A stretch of 10,259 bases of DNA from Gallionellaceae bacterium UBA6222 (GCA_002421915.1 DISA01000090.1:336-10594), one strand, 5' to 3'; numbered from the stretch's first letter, positions 1 to 6,370 are shown. A program made the numbers and translations. Notes: generated by a model not told the origin, from the sequence alone.

Positions 1-452
1 TTGGCGCGCGCCTTTTCCTCGTCGCGCCTCGCGCCGCCCAGACAGGCGTCGAAGCCGAACTCGGTGATGGTCTCGAGCAGGGTCACCGACTGGTACGGAT
101 TGCGCGGCTTGCTCTCATCCCTGATCACGATGCTGCCGCGCCGGATGGAATCTTCCAGCGAACGCACGATCAGCCTCTCGCCCAGATCGGCGGCCAGTTG
201 GTCGCGGCACTCGGTCACCTCGGGGAAGTTGTGCTCGGTGTCGATGTGCACCAGCGGGAACGGAAACTTTGCCGGGCGAAATGCCTTCTCCGCCAGGCGC
301 AGCATCACGATGGAATCCTTGCCGCCAGAGAACAGCAGCGCCGGATTTTTGCACTCCGCCGCCACCTCTCGCATGATGTGGATGGATTCTGACTCCAGCG
401 TATCCAGATGGGACAGGGTGAATTTGCTCATATTGTTTTCAGCCAGTTTCAT
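1..452 (-). CDS. cysD: Sulfate adenylyltransferase subunit 2 (CysD), N-terminal half, runs off left edge
   Basis: Small, catalytic subunit of heterodimeric ATP sulfurylase: with the GTPase CysN it adenylates sulfate to APS in the cytoplasm, the first step of sulfate assimilation. The reverse-strand frame opens at 452 and stays open to the edge, giving 150 codons; the family is about 300 residues, so the C-terminal half is missing. The PP-loop SGGKDS lies at residues 42-47 (preceded by PALLF), followed by PLVHIDTEHNFPEV, SIRRGSIVIRDE and FDACLGGARRDEEKARA, all characteristic of CysD. Start choice: ATG at 452 has GGAG at 460-463 with 7-nt spacing; a second in-frame ATG at 431 (residue 8) is an alternative and is closer to shorter homologues. 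It starts 15 nt after the cysH stop, so it is co-transcribed with cysH. cysN is expected beyond the left edge (inference). Confidence 0.96.
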   Translation of the reverse strand, partial: MKLAENNMSKFTLSHLDTLESESIHIMREVAAECKNPALLFSGGKDSIVMLRLAEKAFRPAKFPFPLVHIDTEHNFPEVTECRDQLAADLGERLIVRSLEDSIRRGSIVIRDESKPRNPYQSVTLLETITEFGFDACLGGARRDEEKARA

Positions 453-467
453 TCTTTAACTCCGCAA

Positions 468-1274
468 CTACGCGATTGCTTTCTGCTTCACATCAACTTG
501 CACGGCAATCTTGGTTAACTTTTCGCGGCTCGCCTGCAAGGAAGTCCTGCTCACCCCCTGCACACCGGTGCCATGCGCCACTTTCAACCCTTTGCTCACA
601 TGCAGGCCGCACTCCTTGCTTGCGGGGTCTTCCCACCACCACCGTCCGGCACGGATATCTTCGCCCGGCGTCACCGAACGGGTGCAAGGTGCGCAACCGA
701 GGCTGGGATAGAACTGATCGTGCAGCTTGTTGTAGGGCACATCGTTCTGGCGGATGTAGGCCCACACATTGTTGTTCGACCAGTCCAGCAGCGGGTTGAT
801 TTTTTGCAGGCCGTTATCGCTGTCGAAAGAGGACACTTCCAGCGTGCCGCGCGTCACCGCCTGGTCGCGGCGCATGCCGGTGATCCATGCGCCCTTGCCC
901 TTCAGGGCGCGGCGCAGCGGTTCGACCTTGCGCACGAAGCAGCAGCCTTTGCGGTTTTCCACGCTGTCGTAAAAGCCGTTGATGCCGTGCTGCGCGACAT
1001 ATTCCTCGACCAGCTTGCTGTCCGGGAAATAGACTTGCAGCGGAATCGCATAGCGCCGGTCCACTTCCTGGATCAGGTCGTAGGTCTCTTTCGGCAGACG
1101 GCCGGTATCCAGGCTGAACATGCCGATGTCCGGCTGATATTTGGCGATCAGGTCAGTCAGCACCATGTCTTCCGCGCCGAGGCTGTTGGCAAACACCACC
1201 GGCGCAAACTCGCGCGCGGCCTGTTGCAATACGACCAATGTAGCGGCGATCTTCAGATTCAGTTCGGTATTCAT
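468..1274 (-). CDS. cysH: Assimilatory APS/PAPS reductase, iron-sulfur (APS) type
   Basis: Thioredoxin-dependent reductase that makes sulfite from APS (or PAPS), between CysD/N and CysI. Protein of 268 residues. Visible motifs: SLGAEDMV (31-38, PP-loop-like substrate site), LDTGRLPKETY (55-65), Cys-Cys at 111-112 in KGCCFVRKVEPL, GMRRDQ (133-138), CAPC at 194-197, and the catalytic ECGLH with Cys222. In this family the CC plus CxxC pairs bind a [4Fe-4S] cluster and mark enzymes that use APS directly; the E. coli PAPS-specific enzyme lacks them. That substrate preference is inferred from the family. Start: ATG at 1274 overlaps the cysI stop as ATGA (1271-1274) and has AGGAGG at 1285-1290. A longer in-frame start at 1346 would add 24 non-conserved residues inside cysI and is rejected. 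The stop is TAG at 468-470, 15 nt before cysD. The ~37 residues after the ECGLH motif are not recognised. Confidence 0.95.
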   Translation of the reverse strand: MNTELNLKIAATLVVLQQAAREFAPVVFANSLGAEDMVLTDLIAKYQPDIGMFSLDTGRLPKETYDLIQEVDRRYAIPLQVYFPDSKLVEEYVAQHGINGFYDSVENRKGCCFVRKVEPLRRALKGKGAWITGMRRDQAVTRGTLEVSSFDSDNGLQKINPLLDWSNNNVWAYIRQNDVPYNKLHDQFYPSLGCAPCTRSVTPGEDIRAGRWWWEDPASKECGLHVSKGLKVAHGTGVQGVSRTSLQASREKLTKIAVQVDVKQKAIA

Positions 1275-3355
1275 TTTGGCAATGCCTCCTTCAAGTCCAG
1301 TTGTCCATTTTTTCCGGTGGCGAATTCCGCCACCCTGATCGTCCATGCATCCACCCTGGCATTGGCGGAAACGACTGTGTCGTTGTCGACTTTGTCGCTG
1401 CTGGCTGCCGCACTCGCGGCGTGTGCAAATTCGGCGGCGATCTCTTCAGGGGCCAGCAGATTCAGTTGCTCGGCCAGCTTGGCCAGATCATCCTGCCGCG
1501 CTCCGCCCAGCAACTGCGCCACACCCGATCCGAGTAAACGCAGAATGGATTCGTTGCACTGCGCCGCTTCGGTATATTTGCGCTGGAACACCAGCGCATC
1601 GCGGTATTCGCGTTCGTGTGCCGCCTCGAAAAAATTTGCGCCGATCAACACCTGCGATGCACCCGCACACTCGCCGCCGCCCAGATTCAGCACACGGAAG
1701 TCGGTCTTGTCACCGAAGTCATGCATCACGGACTGCAATTCATCCGCCTTCACCTCCGCCAGATCAGCCAGCAATTCCTTGAAATACGCCGGTGCCTGCC
1801 GGCGTGCCCACACAAAGAAACTCGGCTCGCCGCTATTCAGATGCGCCTGCTGCACGCGCCCGATCGCTGTTGTGATGCGCGCCGCAGGTAGTGCCGGGCC
1901 TTTCAGTGCCAGCGCGCCGCCCGCCGTGCCCTTGCCGGCAAAATACATCTGGTAATGCGGCACCAGTTTGCCGTGCAGACGTTTGGCTTCACCATAGATG
2001 CCGATGTCGCCGGTCTCCGGTTGCGCGCAACCGTTGTGGCAACCCGACACGCGAATGTGCAGATCGGCACGGCCGCCGGACAACAGCGGCGTGACCACCA
2101 TGCTGCTGGTAATACCGAGGCGGCAGGTCGAAGAGCCGGGGCAGGCCACCACGTTGTCGCCGGTTTTCGGTTCGGACAGACCGAGCGAGGCGATGCCGCT
2201 GCGCAATACCGCAACCTTGTCCTGCGGAACATTCAGCACGGCCAAGTTCTGATCCTGCGTGGTGCGCACTTCGTTCAATCCCATTTTTTCCAGCAATGCC
2301 GCCAGCCCGCGCAACTGCTCCGCCTTGATATCGCCGACGGCCAGCGCGATGGGAAATACGAACAGTCCGTTCTGCTTCTGCGCGAACACCTTGCGCGGTG
2401 CGCCCTGGCCGGGAGCGTTGAACAGAATTTCGCGTAGCGATTCGTTTACTCCCTCGCCCGCCTGCGGGAGAGGGTTGCCATTCGGCGTGCGCCACGCTCC
2501 CTGCGGATACGGCTGACCGGCCAGTGCCTGTCTGGTGCGCTGGAATTCTTCGCGATACTTTTCCCGGAAACCGTCCGCACCAAAACGCTCGACCAGGAAC
2601 TTGATGCGCGACTTCGCCCGTTTGGTGCGGTCCGAGTATTTGTTGTGCAATGTCACCAGCGCTTCCAGGGCGAACAGCAATTCGGGCTCGCGGATGAATT
2701 CCTCAACCACGATGGACTCGCGCGGTTTGTGCCCCAGCCCGCCGCCGGCGCGGATGCGGAAACCCTGTCGGCCATTCTGCTCCGTGGCGATCACGCCGCA
2801 ATCGTGCAGCAGCGATTGCGCGCAATCCGCCTCGCAGCCGGAGAAGGCAAACTTGAACTTGCGCGGCAACTGCTGGTTGAGCGGATTGCGCAGGAAATGC
2901 ACGACCGCGCCGTCGAGATGGCGCGACACGTCCACGTGTTCCTTCGGGCACACGCCGGCCAGCGGGCAGGCGGTCATGTTGCGGATGGTGTTGCCGCAGG
3001 CTTCGCGCGTGGTCACACCCGCCTCGGCCAGACGGCGCATCGCTTCGGGTATGTTCGCCAGCGGGACGTAATGAATCTGGATATCCTGGCGTGTGGTCAG
3101 ATGCGCGATCTGGTGCTGCGAGAATTCAGCGGCGATTCCGCCGATGACATCCAGTTGTCGCGCAGTCAACCGACCGCCCGGCACCTTAATGCGCAGCATG
3201 TGCACACCCTGCTGGCGCTGGCCGTACACGCCTTGCTGCAGGCGGATCGCGGTGAAGCGGTCGGGGTCGACCTCGCCGGCGTTAAAGCTGGCGATGGCCT
3301 GTTCGAAGCGATCGATCTCTTCCAAGTCGGACAGGTTGCGGGTGTTCAGGCTCAT
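1271..3355 (-). CDS. cysI: Sulfite reductase hemoprotein (siroheme/[4Fe-4S]) with C-terminal extension
   Basis: Six-electron reduction of sulfite to sulfide in the cytoplasm. Protein of 694 residues. Two ferredoxin-like/siroheme half-repeats are visible: N-terminal half with TTRQDIQ (Arg89), CGNTIRNMTACP (120-131), PRKFK (Lys166, Lys168, matching the anion-binding lysines of known enzymes) and SGCEADC (172-178); C-terminal half with the cluster ligands C405-x5-C411 (CPGSSTC) and C439-x3-C443 (CHNGC), followed by GDIGIYG. The catalytic core ends near residue 515. About 170 further residues (YFKELL onward, with LGGGECAG at 558-565 and a helical, Ala-rich end) make it longer than CysI (~570); this part resembles extensions on some sulfite/nitrite reductases that I recall as HEPN-like, unproven. 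Residues about 289-312 carry an in-frame REP-like insertion. Nitrite reductase NirA is the alternative, but cysH/cysD coupling favours sulfite. ATG at 3355 has AAGGGA upstream. No flavoprotein partner (CysJ) is in the window. Confidence 0.92.
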   Translation of the reverse strand: MSLNTRNLSDLEEIDRFEQAIASFNAGEVDPDRFTAIRLQQGVYGQRQQGVHMLRIKVPGGRLTARQLDVIGGIAAEFSQHQIAHLTTRQDIQIHYVPLANIPEAMRRLAEAGVTTREACGNTIRNMTACPLAGVCPKEHVDVSRHLDGAVVHFLRNPLNQQLPRKFKFAFSGCEADCAQSLLHDCGVIATEQNGRQGFRIRAGGGLGHKPRESIVVEEFIREPELLFALEALVTLHNKYSDRTKRAKSRIKFLVERFGADGFREKYREEFQRTRQALAGQPYPQGAWRTPNGNPLPQAGEGVNESLREILFNAPGQGAPRKVFAQKQNGLFVFPIALAVGDIKAEQLRGLAALLEKMGLNEVRTTQDQNLAVLNVPQDKVAVLRSGIASLGLSEPKTGDNVVACPGSSTCRLGITSSMVVTPLLSGGRADLHIRVSGCHNGCAQPETGDIGIYGEAKRLHGKLVPHYQMYFAGKGTAGGALALKGPALPAARITTAIGRVQQAHLNSGEPSFFVWARRQAPAYFKELLADLAEVKADELQSVMHDFGDKTDFRVLNLGGGECAGASQVLIGANFFEAAHEREYRDALVFQRKYTEAAQCNESILRLLGSGVAQLLGGARQDDLAKLAEQLNLLAPEEIAAEFAHAASAAASSDKVDNDTVVSANARVDAWTIRVAEFATGKNGQLDLKEALPK
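1285..1290 (-). promoter_or_regulatory. Ribosome binding site fixing the cysH start
   Basis: A perfect AGGAGG on the minus strand lies inside the last codons of cysI, 10 nt before the ATG at 1274. Together with the 4-nt ATGA stop/start overlap it supports translational coupling of cysI and cysH and decides against the longer cysH start at 1346. Confidence 0.8.
2432..2476. repeat. REP-like palindromic element inserted in frame within cysI
   Basis: The core is an imperfect palindrome: arm CCCTCGCCCGC (2451-2461), loop CT, arm GCGGGAGAGGG (2464-2474), 10 of 11 pairs matching. The flanking ATTCGTTTACT/TAGCG part belongs to the same element as I remember it. On the cysI strand it reads NPLPQAGEGVNESLREI (294-310), a translation I recognise from REP-like intergenic repeats in betaproteobacterial genomes. 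It falls in the linker joining the two halves of the sulfite reductase and does not break the frame. The exact ends are a guess. Family membership is from memory, not from a search. Confidence 0.7.
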
Positions 3356-3384
3356 TTCATATCCCTTTCAATCAAAACCATATT

Positions 3385-3481
3385 TAAGCCACAGAGATCA
3401 CAGAGCACTCAGAGAAAACCCGCGAACTATTTGTGTGAGCTTTTTGCCTTTCTCTGTGATCTCTGTGTCCTCTGTGGCTAA
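3385..3481. repeat. Long imperfect inverted repeat (CCACAGAG family) between cysI and the permease gene
   Basis: This fills most of the 135-bp gap 3356-3490. The left arm 3385-3418 begins TAAGCCACAGAGATCACAGAG. The right arm 3448-3481, read on the minus strand, begins TTAGCCACAGAGGACACAGAG. About 27 of 34 positions match, around a central spacer of about 29 nt. The arms are built of repeated CACAGAG units. Repeats reading CTCTGTG..CTCTGTGGCTAA are widely dispersed in environmental proteobacterial genomes (from memory). Transcribed, it would form a long stem between the permease stop (3491) and the cysI SD, so it could affect read-through or mRNA processing. No T-tract terminator is seen. Confidence 0.8.
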
Positions 3482-3490
3482 TTCGTTTTC

Positions 3491-4273
3491 TCAATTCAAA
3501 ACCAACCGCGTACCGATGACCAACAGCATCACTGCCAGGATCGGACGCAAAACTTTTTCCGGGACTTTCGCGGAGAGATGGCTGCCGAGATAGATGCCGG
3601 GCAGCGAACCCAGCAGCAGACTGCCGAGCAACACCAGATCGACCGTGCCCAGCGCCATGTGCCCCACACCCGCCACGGCGGTGAGCGGCACAGCATGCGC
3701 GATGTCGGTGCCCACCACTTTGGCCGCCGACAGACGCGGATAGAGGAATAACAATGCCACCGTACCCAGCACCCCGGCGCCAATGGACGAGATGGTCACC
3801 AGCACACCGACGATGCCGCCGGTGACAACCGTGGCGGCAGGCAAATGGTGATGGTGCAGTTCGTAAACCGTGCCGTCGTCGCGCAGCGCGATTCTTTTGA
3901 TCCAATTCTTCAGCAGCAAGGCGGCGGCAGTCAGCAACAGGGCGACACTCAATACGCCGGTCATCAGGCCACTTAATGCCCTCTCATCCAGCCCCAGAAA
4001 CTTGAACAGGGCGATGGTGAACAGCGCCGCGGGCAGGCTGCCCAAGCTCAACAGCTTGACGACTTTCCAGTCCACCGTGCCGTTGCGGCTGTGCACCCAG
4101 CCGCCCAGCGACTTGGTGATGGAGGCATACAAAAGGTCGGTACCGACAGCCGTCGCGGGCGACACGCCGAAGAACAGCACCAGTAACGGCGTCATCAACG
4201 ACCCGCCGCCGACCCCGGTCACCCCGACGATCAAACCGACTACAAAGCCTGAAATTGTGTACAGCCAATCCAT
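3491..4273 (-). CDS. TSUP (TauE/SafE, DUF81) family membrane permease, putative sulfite/sulfate transporter
   Basis: Integral inner-membrane protein of 260 residues, typical length for the family, which moves sulfite, sulfonates and other sulfur anions. About eight hydrophobic segments form two homologous halves: the first with GVTGVGGGSLMTPLL (17-31) and AVGTDLLYASITKSLGG (42-58), the second with GGIVGVLVTISSIGAGVLG (152-170) and VVGTDIAHAVPLTAVAG (186-202). The duplicated VGTD motif (43-46 and 187-190) is a TSUP signature. A loop with four consecutive histidines (140-143) separates the halves. ATG at 4273 has AAGG about 9 nt upstream. It lies first in a co-directional row with cysI, cysH and cysD and is divergent from cysB, so a role in assimilatory sulfur transport (sulfate import, or sulfite efflux when reduction lags) is likely. 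Substrate and direction cannot be read from the sequence. Expression with cysI across the 135-bp repeat gap is unproven. Confidence 0.9.
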   Translation of the reverse strand: MDWLYTISGFVVGLIVGVTGVGGGSLMTPLLVLFFGVSPATAVGTDLLYASITKSLGGWVHSRNGTVDWKVVKLLSLGSLPAALFTIALFKFLGLDERALSGLMTGVLSVALLLTAAALLLKNWIKRIALRDDGTVYELHHHHLPAATVVTGGIVGVLVTISSIGAGVLGTVALLFLYPRLSAAKVVGTDIAHAVPLTAVAGVGHMALGTVDLVLLGSLLLGSLPGIYLGSHLSAKVPEKVLRPILAVMLLVIGTRLVLN

Positions 4274-4319
4274 TGCGCCACACCTTAATTTTTGAATATG
4301 GGGCGCATTCTAGGTGGGC

Positions 4320-4375
4320 AGCTTTATATTACTAAATACTTTTATGTTAGTATTTTATAACCAAATGACATATAC
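4320..4375. promoter_or_regulatory. AT-rich divergent promoter region with LysR-like dyad between permease gene and cysB
   Basis: The 113-bp gap 4274-4386 separates the divergent permease and cysB genes, and its central part is markedly AT-rich against GC-rich surroundings. It contains a perfect dyad TACTAA (4330-4335) - 11 nt - TTAGTA (4347-4352), the spacing typical of LysR-type operators. TATTTTATAA at 4351-4360 may hold a -10 element. No good TTGACA-like -35 is seen on either strand, as expected for an activator-dependent promoter. CysB of E. coli activates cys promoters and represses its own, so this is the natural place for a CysB site; the specific match to a CysB motif is not established. 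Confidence 0.5.
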
Positions 4376-4386
4376 GGAGCCTCACT

Positions 4387-5313
4387 ATGAACTTGCAGCA
4401 ACTGCGTTATTTGAATGAGATCGTGCGTTGCGAGCTGAACATCTCGGATGCCGCCGGCGCGCTGTACACCTCGCAGCCAGGTATCAGCAAACAGATCAAA
4501 CTGCTGGAGGAAGAACTCGCTATCGACATCTTCGTGCGCAACGGCAAGCGCATCGTCGCCCTCACCGAGCCGGGTAAGGCGGTGCTGGAAATCGCCCGGC
4601 GCATGCTGCACGAAACCGACAATCTGAAACAGGTCGGGCAGGAGTTCAGCAGGCAGGACAGCGGCAGCCTGACCATCGCCACCACCCACACCCAGGCACG
4701 TTATGCCCTGCCACCGGTGGTCAAGGCATTCACGCAGACCTACCCGGAGGTCAAACTCAGCCTGCACCAGGGCAGCCCGACGCAAATCGCCGAGCAGGTT
4801 CTGAGCGGCGAGGCGGACATCGGGATCGCCACCGAAAGCCTGGCGCTGTACGACGAGCTGGTCACCCTACCCTGCTACGAATGGCATCACTGCGTGGTGG
4901 TGGTGCCCAAACACCCGCTGCTGCTGGAAAAACGGCTGACCCTGAAGAAGCTGGCACAATTTCCCCTCATCACCTACGACTTCGCCTTTACCGGGCGCAA
5001 CAAGATCAATCAGGCGTTCAGTGAAGCCGGGATCGAACCCAACATCGCGCTCACCGCCATCGACGCCGACGTAATCAAAACCTATGTCGAACTCGGGCTG
5101 GGAGTTGGCATCGTGGCGCAGATGGCGTTCATCCCGGATCGCGACCACCACCTGCGCATGCTCGATGCCGGGCATCTGTTCCAGCCCAGCACCACGCGCG
5201 TGGCTATCCGCCAGAACCAGTATCTGCGCGGCTTTGCTTATCACTTCATCGAACTGTTCGCCCCCCGGCTTAAGCATGACGTGGTGGCGCAAGCGCTGCA
5301 CCTGACCCGTTAA
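4387..5313 (+). CDS. cysB: LysR-type transcriptional regulator CysB
   Basis: Master activator of sulfate-assimilation genes, using N-acetylserine/O-acetylserine as inducer and sulfide/thiosulfate as anti-inducers (known for enteric CysB). Protein of 308 residues (E. coli 324). N-terminal winged helix-turn-helix 1-60 (NISDAAGALYTSQPGISKQIKLLEEEL), linker helix to about 90, then a two-lobed ligand domain. The residues reported to contact ligand in Klebsiella CysB are present at identical numbering: Thr100, Thr102, Gln103 (in TTHTQARYALP), Thr149 (ATE) and Thr202 (AFTGR). This separates it from generic LysR proteins and makes CysB (or the close paralogue Cbl) secure. GGAG at 4376-4379, 7 nt before ATG. 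Divergent from the permease-cysIHD block, which it probably controls. The stop is TAA at 5311-5313; a repeat-rich 174-bp gap follows. Confidence 0.95.
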   Translation: MNLQQLRYLNEIVRCELNISDAAGALYTSQPGISKQIKLLEEELAIDIFVRNGKRIVALTEPGKAVLEIARRMLHETDNLKQVGQEFSRQDSGSLTIATTHTQARYALPPVVKAFTQTYPEVKLSLHQGSPTQIAEQVLSGEADIGIATESLALYDELVTLPCYEWHHCVVVVPKHPLLLEKRLTLKKLAQFPLITYDFAFTGRNKINQAFSEAGIEPNIALTAIDADVIKTYVELGLGVGIVAQMAFIPDRDHHLRMLDAGHLFQPSTTRVAIRQNQYLRGFAYHFIELFAPRLKHDVVAQALHLTR

Positions 5314-5352
5314 AACTATATCGCGCGCCGCATGCCACAGGCAGATGAACCC

Positions 5353-5404
5353 TGTGGGTCGGGTTTCAACCCGACGGCGAACTACACGATCAACCCGACC
5401 CACA
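5353..5404. repeat. Nested inverted repeat (GTCGGGTT family) between cysB and serB
   Basis: Outer arms TGTGGGTCGGGTT (5353-5365) and AACCCGACCCACA (5392-5404) are perfect 13-bp inverted copies. The left arm also pairs with a third, nearer copy: GTCGGGTT (5358-5365), TC, AACCCGAC (5368-5375), a perfect 8-bp hairpin. So the left arm has two possible partners. GTCGGGTTTCAACCCGAC is a motif I know as a dispersed intergenic repeat. There is no T-tract after it; it could still act as an mRNA 3' stabiliser for cysB. Confidence 0.8.
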
Positions 5405-5438
5405 TCACCCGCATATTTTTCCGGGGTGCGGGCATGTG
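5401..5438. other. Second imperfect hairpin downstream of the cysB repeat
   Basis: CACAT (5401-5405) and CCCGCA (5408-5413) can pair with TGCGGG (5427-5432) and ATGTG (5434-5438), with small bulges and a 13-nt loop. It overlaps the last bases of the preceding repeat and lies just upstream of the presumed serB -10. It may be an independent structure or the degraded end of the repeat. No function is assigned. Confidence 0.35.
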
Positions 5439-5445
5439 GCTGGAT

Positions 5446-5451
5446 TAAAAT
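5446..5451 (+). promoter_or_regulatory. Possible serB -10 element
   Basis: TAAAAT at 5446-5451 (5 of 6 to TATAAT), 37 nt before the serB ATG, followed by GC-rich sequence. No convincing -35 is found 16-18 nt upstream. No clear Shine-Dalgarno precedes serB (TCCCGCTTCAAA before ATG), so the leader may be short and initiation weak or SD-independent. Confidence 0.35.
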
Positions 5452-5487
5452 GCGGTCCGTCAGCATTCCACTCGATCCCGCTTCAAA

Positions 5488-6348
5488 ATGAACCTTATCC
5501 TGCAATCCTTGCACGACATCCCCGCCACCCAGGTCGAGCATCTTGCCCGGCTTTCCGCCGCCGCACGCATTGAGCAGGTCAGCGCGCAGGTGTATCGCCT
5601 GCACGATACCTGTCCCAAGCCCGTCGAAGGAACGAAACTGCACGCAGATATCGCAGCCTATTGCCTCGAACACCAGATCGATTTTGGTTTCGTGCCGCAA
5701 GGCAGGCATCTGTCCGATTTTGGCCTGCTGGTGATGGACATGGACTCGACCCTGATCTCTATTGAATGCATCGATGAGATTGCCGACATGCAAGGGCTGA
5801 AACCCCAGGTGGCAGCAATTACCGAGGCGGCAATGCACGGCGAGATCGACTTTGCCGAAAGCCTGCGCCGCCGCGTGGCCCTGCTGGCCGGGCTGGAGGA
5901 AAGTGTACTGCAACGCGTGTATGACGAACGCTTGCAGTTGAATCCCGGTGCGGAAATGCTGCTGGCAACATTGAAACAGCACGGCATCAAGACATTGCTG
6001 GTATCCGGAGGCTTTGTATTCTTTACCAAACGCCTGCGGGACCGGCTTGGCCTCGATTTCGCCCACGCCAACGAACTGGAGATTGTGAATGGCAAACTCA
6101 CCGGCGAAGTCTCCGGCAAGATCATGGATGCACAGGGGAAGGCGGATTGGCTGAACCGCATCCGCGTCGAACTGGAACTGAAACCGGAGCAGGTCATCGC
6201 CATGGGAGACGGTGCAAACGACCTGAAAATGATGGCACAGGCGGGTGTGAGCATTGCCTACCACGCCAAGCCCGTGGTCAGGGCAGAAGCCAGCTATGCG
6301 TTGAATTTCGTCGGACTGGATGGACTCATCAGCCTGTTTGGGCGTTAA
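5488..6348 (+). CDS. serB: Phosphoserine phosphatase SerB
   Basis: Last step of serine synthesis: hydrolyses O-phosphoserine to serine in the cytoplasm; Mg-dependent HAD-superfamily enzyme. Protein of 286 residues, a normal length. An N-terminal ACT-like regulatory domain (1 to about 65) precedes the HAD domain. Motif I is DMDSTLI (84-90; nucleophile Asp84, acid/base Asp86), motif II LLVSGGF (Ser173), motif III Lys218 (GKAD), motif IV GDGAND (240-245). IECIDEIAD (92-100) is the phosphoserine-specific cap signature, so other HAD phosphatases are unlikely. Residues 41-50 look like an in-frame repeat insertion at the domain linker. ATG at 5488 starts on the conserved MNLILQ; no strong SD. The link with neighbouring cys genes is metabolic: serine is the carbon acceptor for sulfide through O-acetylserine. 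The gap to nrdJ contains a separate promoter. Confidence 0.95.
   Translation: MNLILQSLHDIPATQVEHLARLSAAARIEQVSAQVYRLHDTCPKPVEGTKLHADIAAYCLEHQIDFGFVPQGRHLSDFGLLVMDMDSTLISIECIDEIADMQGLKPQVAAITEAAMHGEIDFAESLRRRVALLAGLEESVLQRVYDERLQLNPGAEMLLATLKQHGIKTLLVSGGFVFFTKRLRDRLGLDFAHANELEIVNGKLTGEVSGKIMDAQGKADWLNRIRVELELKPEQVIAMGDGANDLKMMAQAGVSIAYHAKPVVRAEASYALNFVGLDGLISLFGR
5608..5634. repeat. Short dispersed-repeat remnant inserted in frame in serB
   Basis: The stretch starting ACCTGTCCCAAGCCCGTCGA and ending AGGAACG translates as TCPKPVEGT (residues 41-49) between the conserved VYRLHD and LHADIAAYCLEHQ blocks. It closely resembles the widespread repeat containing CCTGAGCCTGTCGAAGG, whose translations typically read (S)KPVEG. 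The flanking protein reads smoothly if about 10 residues (30 nt) are removed. Ends and family assignment are from memory and eye, not a search. Confidence 0.55.
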
Positions 6349-6370
6349 ACCCTTTCAATCATTTGGTCAA

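Noticed and set aside
1275..1346. Longer cysH start at 1346
   Set aside because: The extra 24 residues are unlike CysH N-termini, overlap cysI by 76 bp, and lack the strong AGGAGG that precedes the ATG at 1274.
573..1955. Plus-strand open frame (460 codons) opposite cysH and cysI
   Set aside because: Shadow of the two sulfur genes, whose motifs are unambiguous on the minus strand.
1271..3355. NirA-type nitrite reductase instead of sulfite reductase
   Set aside because: The folds share motifs, but ATGA coupling to cysH and cysD and the nearby cysB make sulfite the far likelier substrate.
3385..3481. CRISPR array or transposon ends
   Set aside because: CACAGAG units are too short and irregular for CRISPR repeats, there are no unique spacers, and no transposase lies between or beside the arms.
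4867..6264. Antisense open frame (465 codons) spanning cysB, the gap and serB
   Set aside because: It crosses two well-supported genes and an intergenic repeat on the other strand, which no real gene would do; its translation is a shadow.
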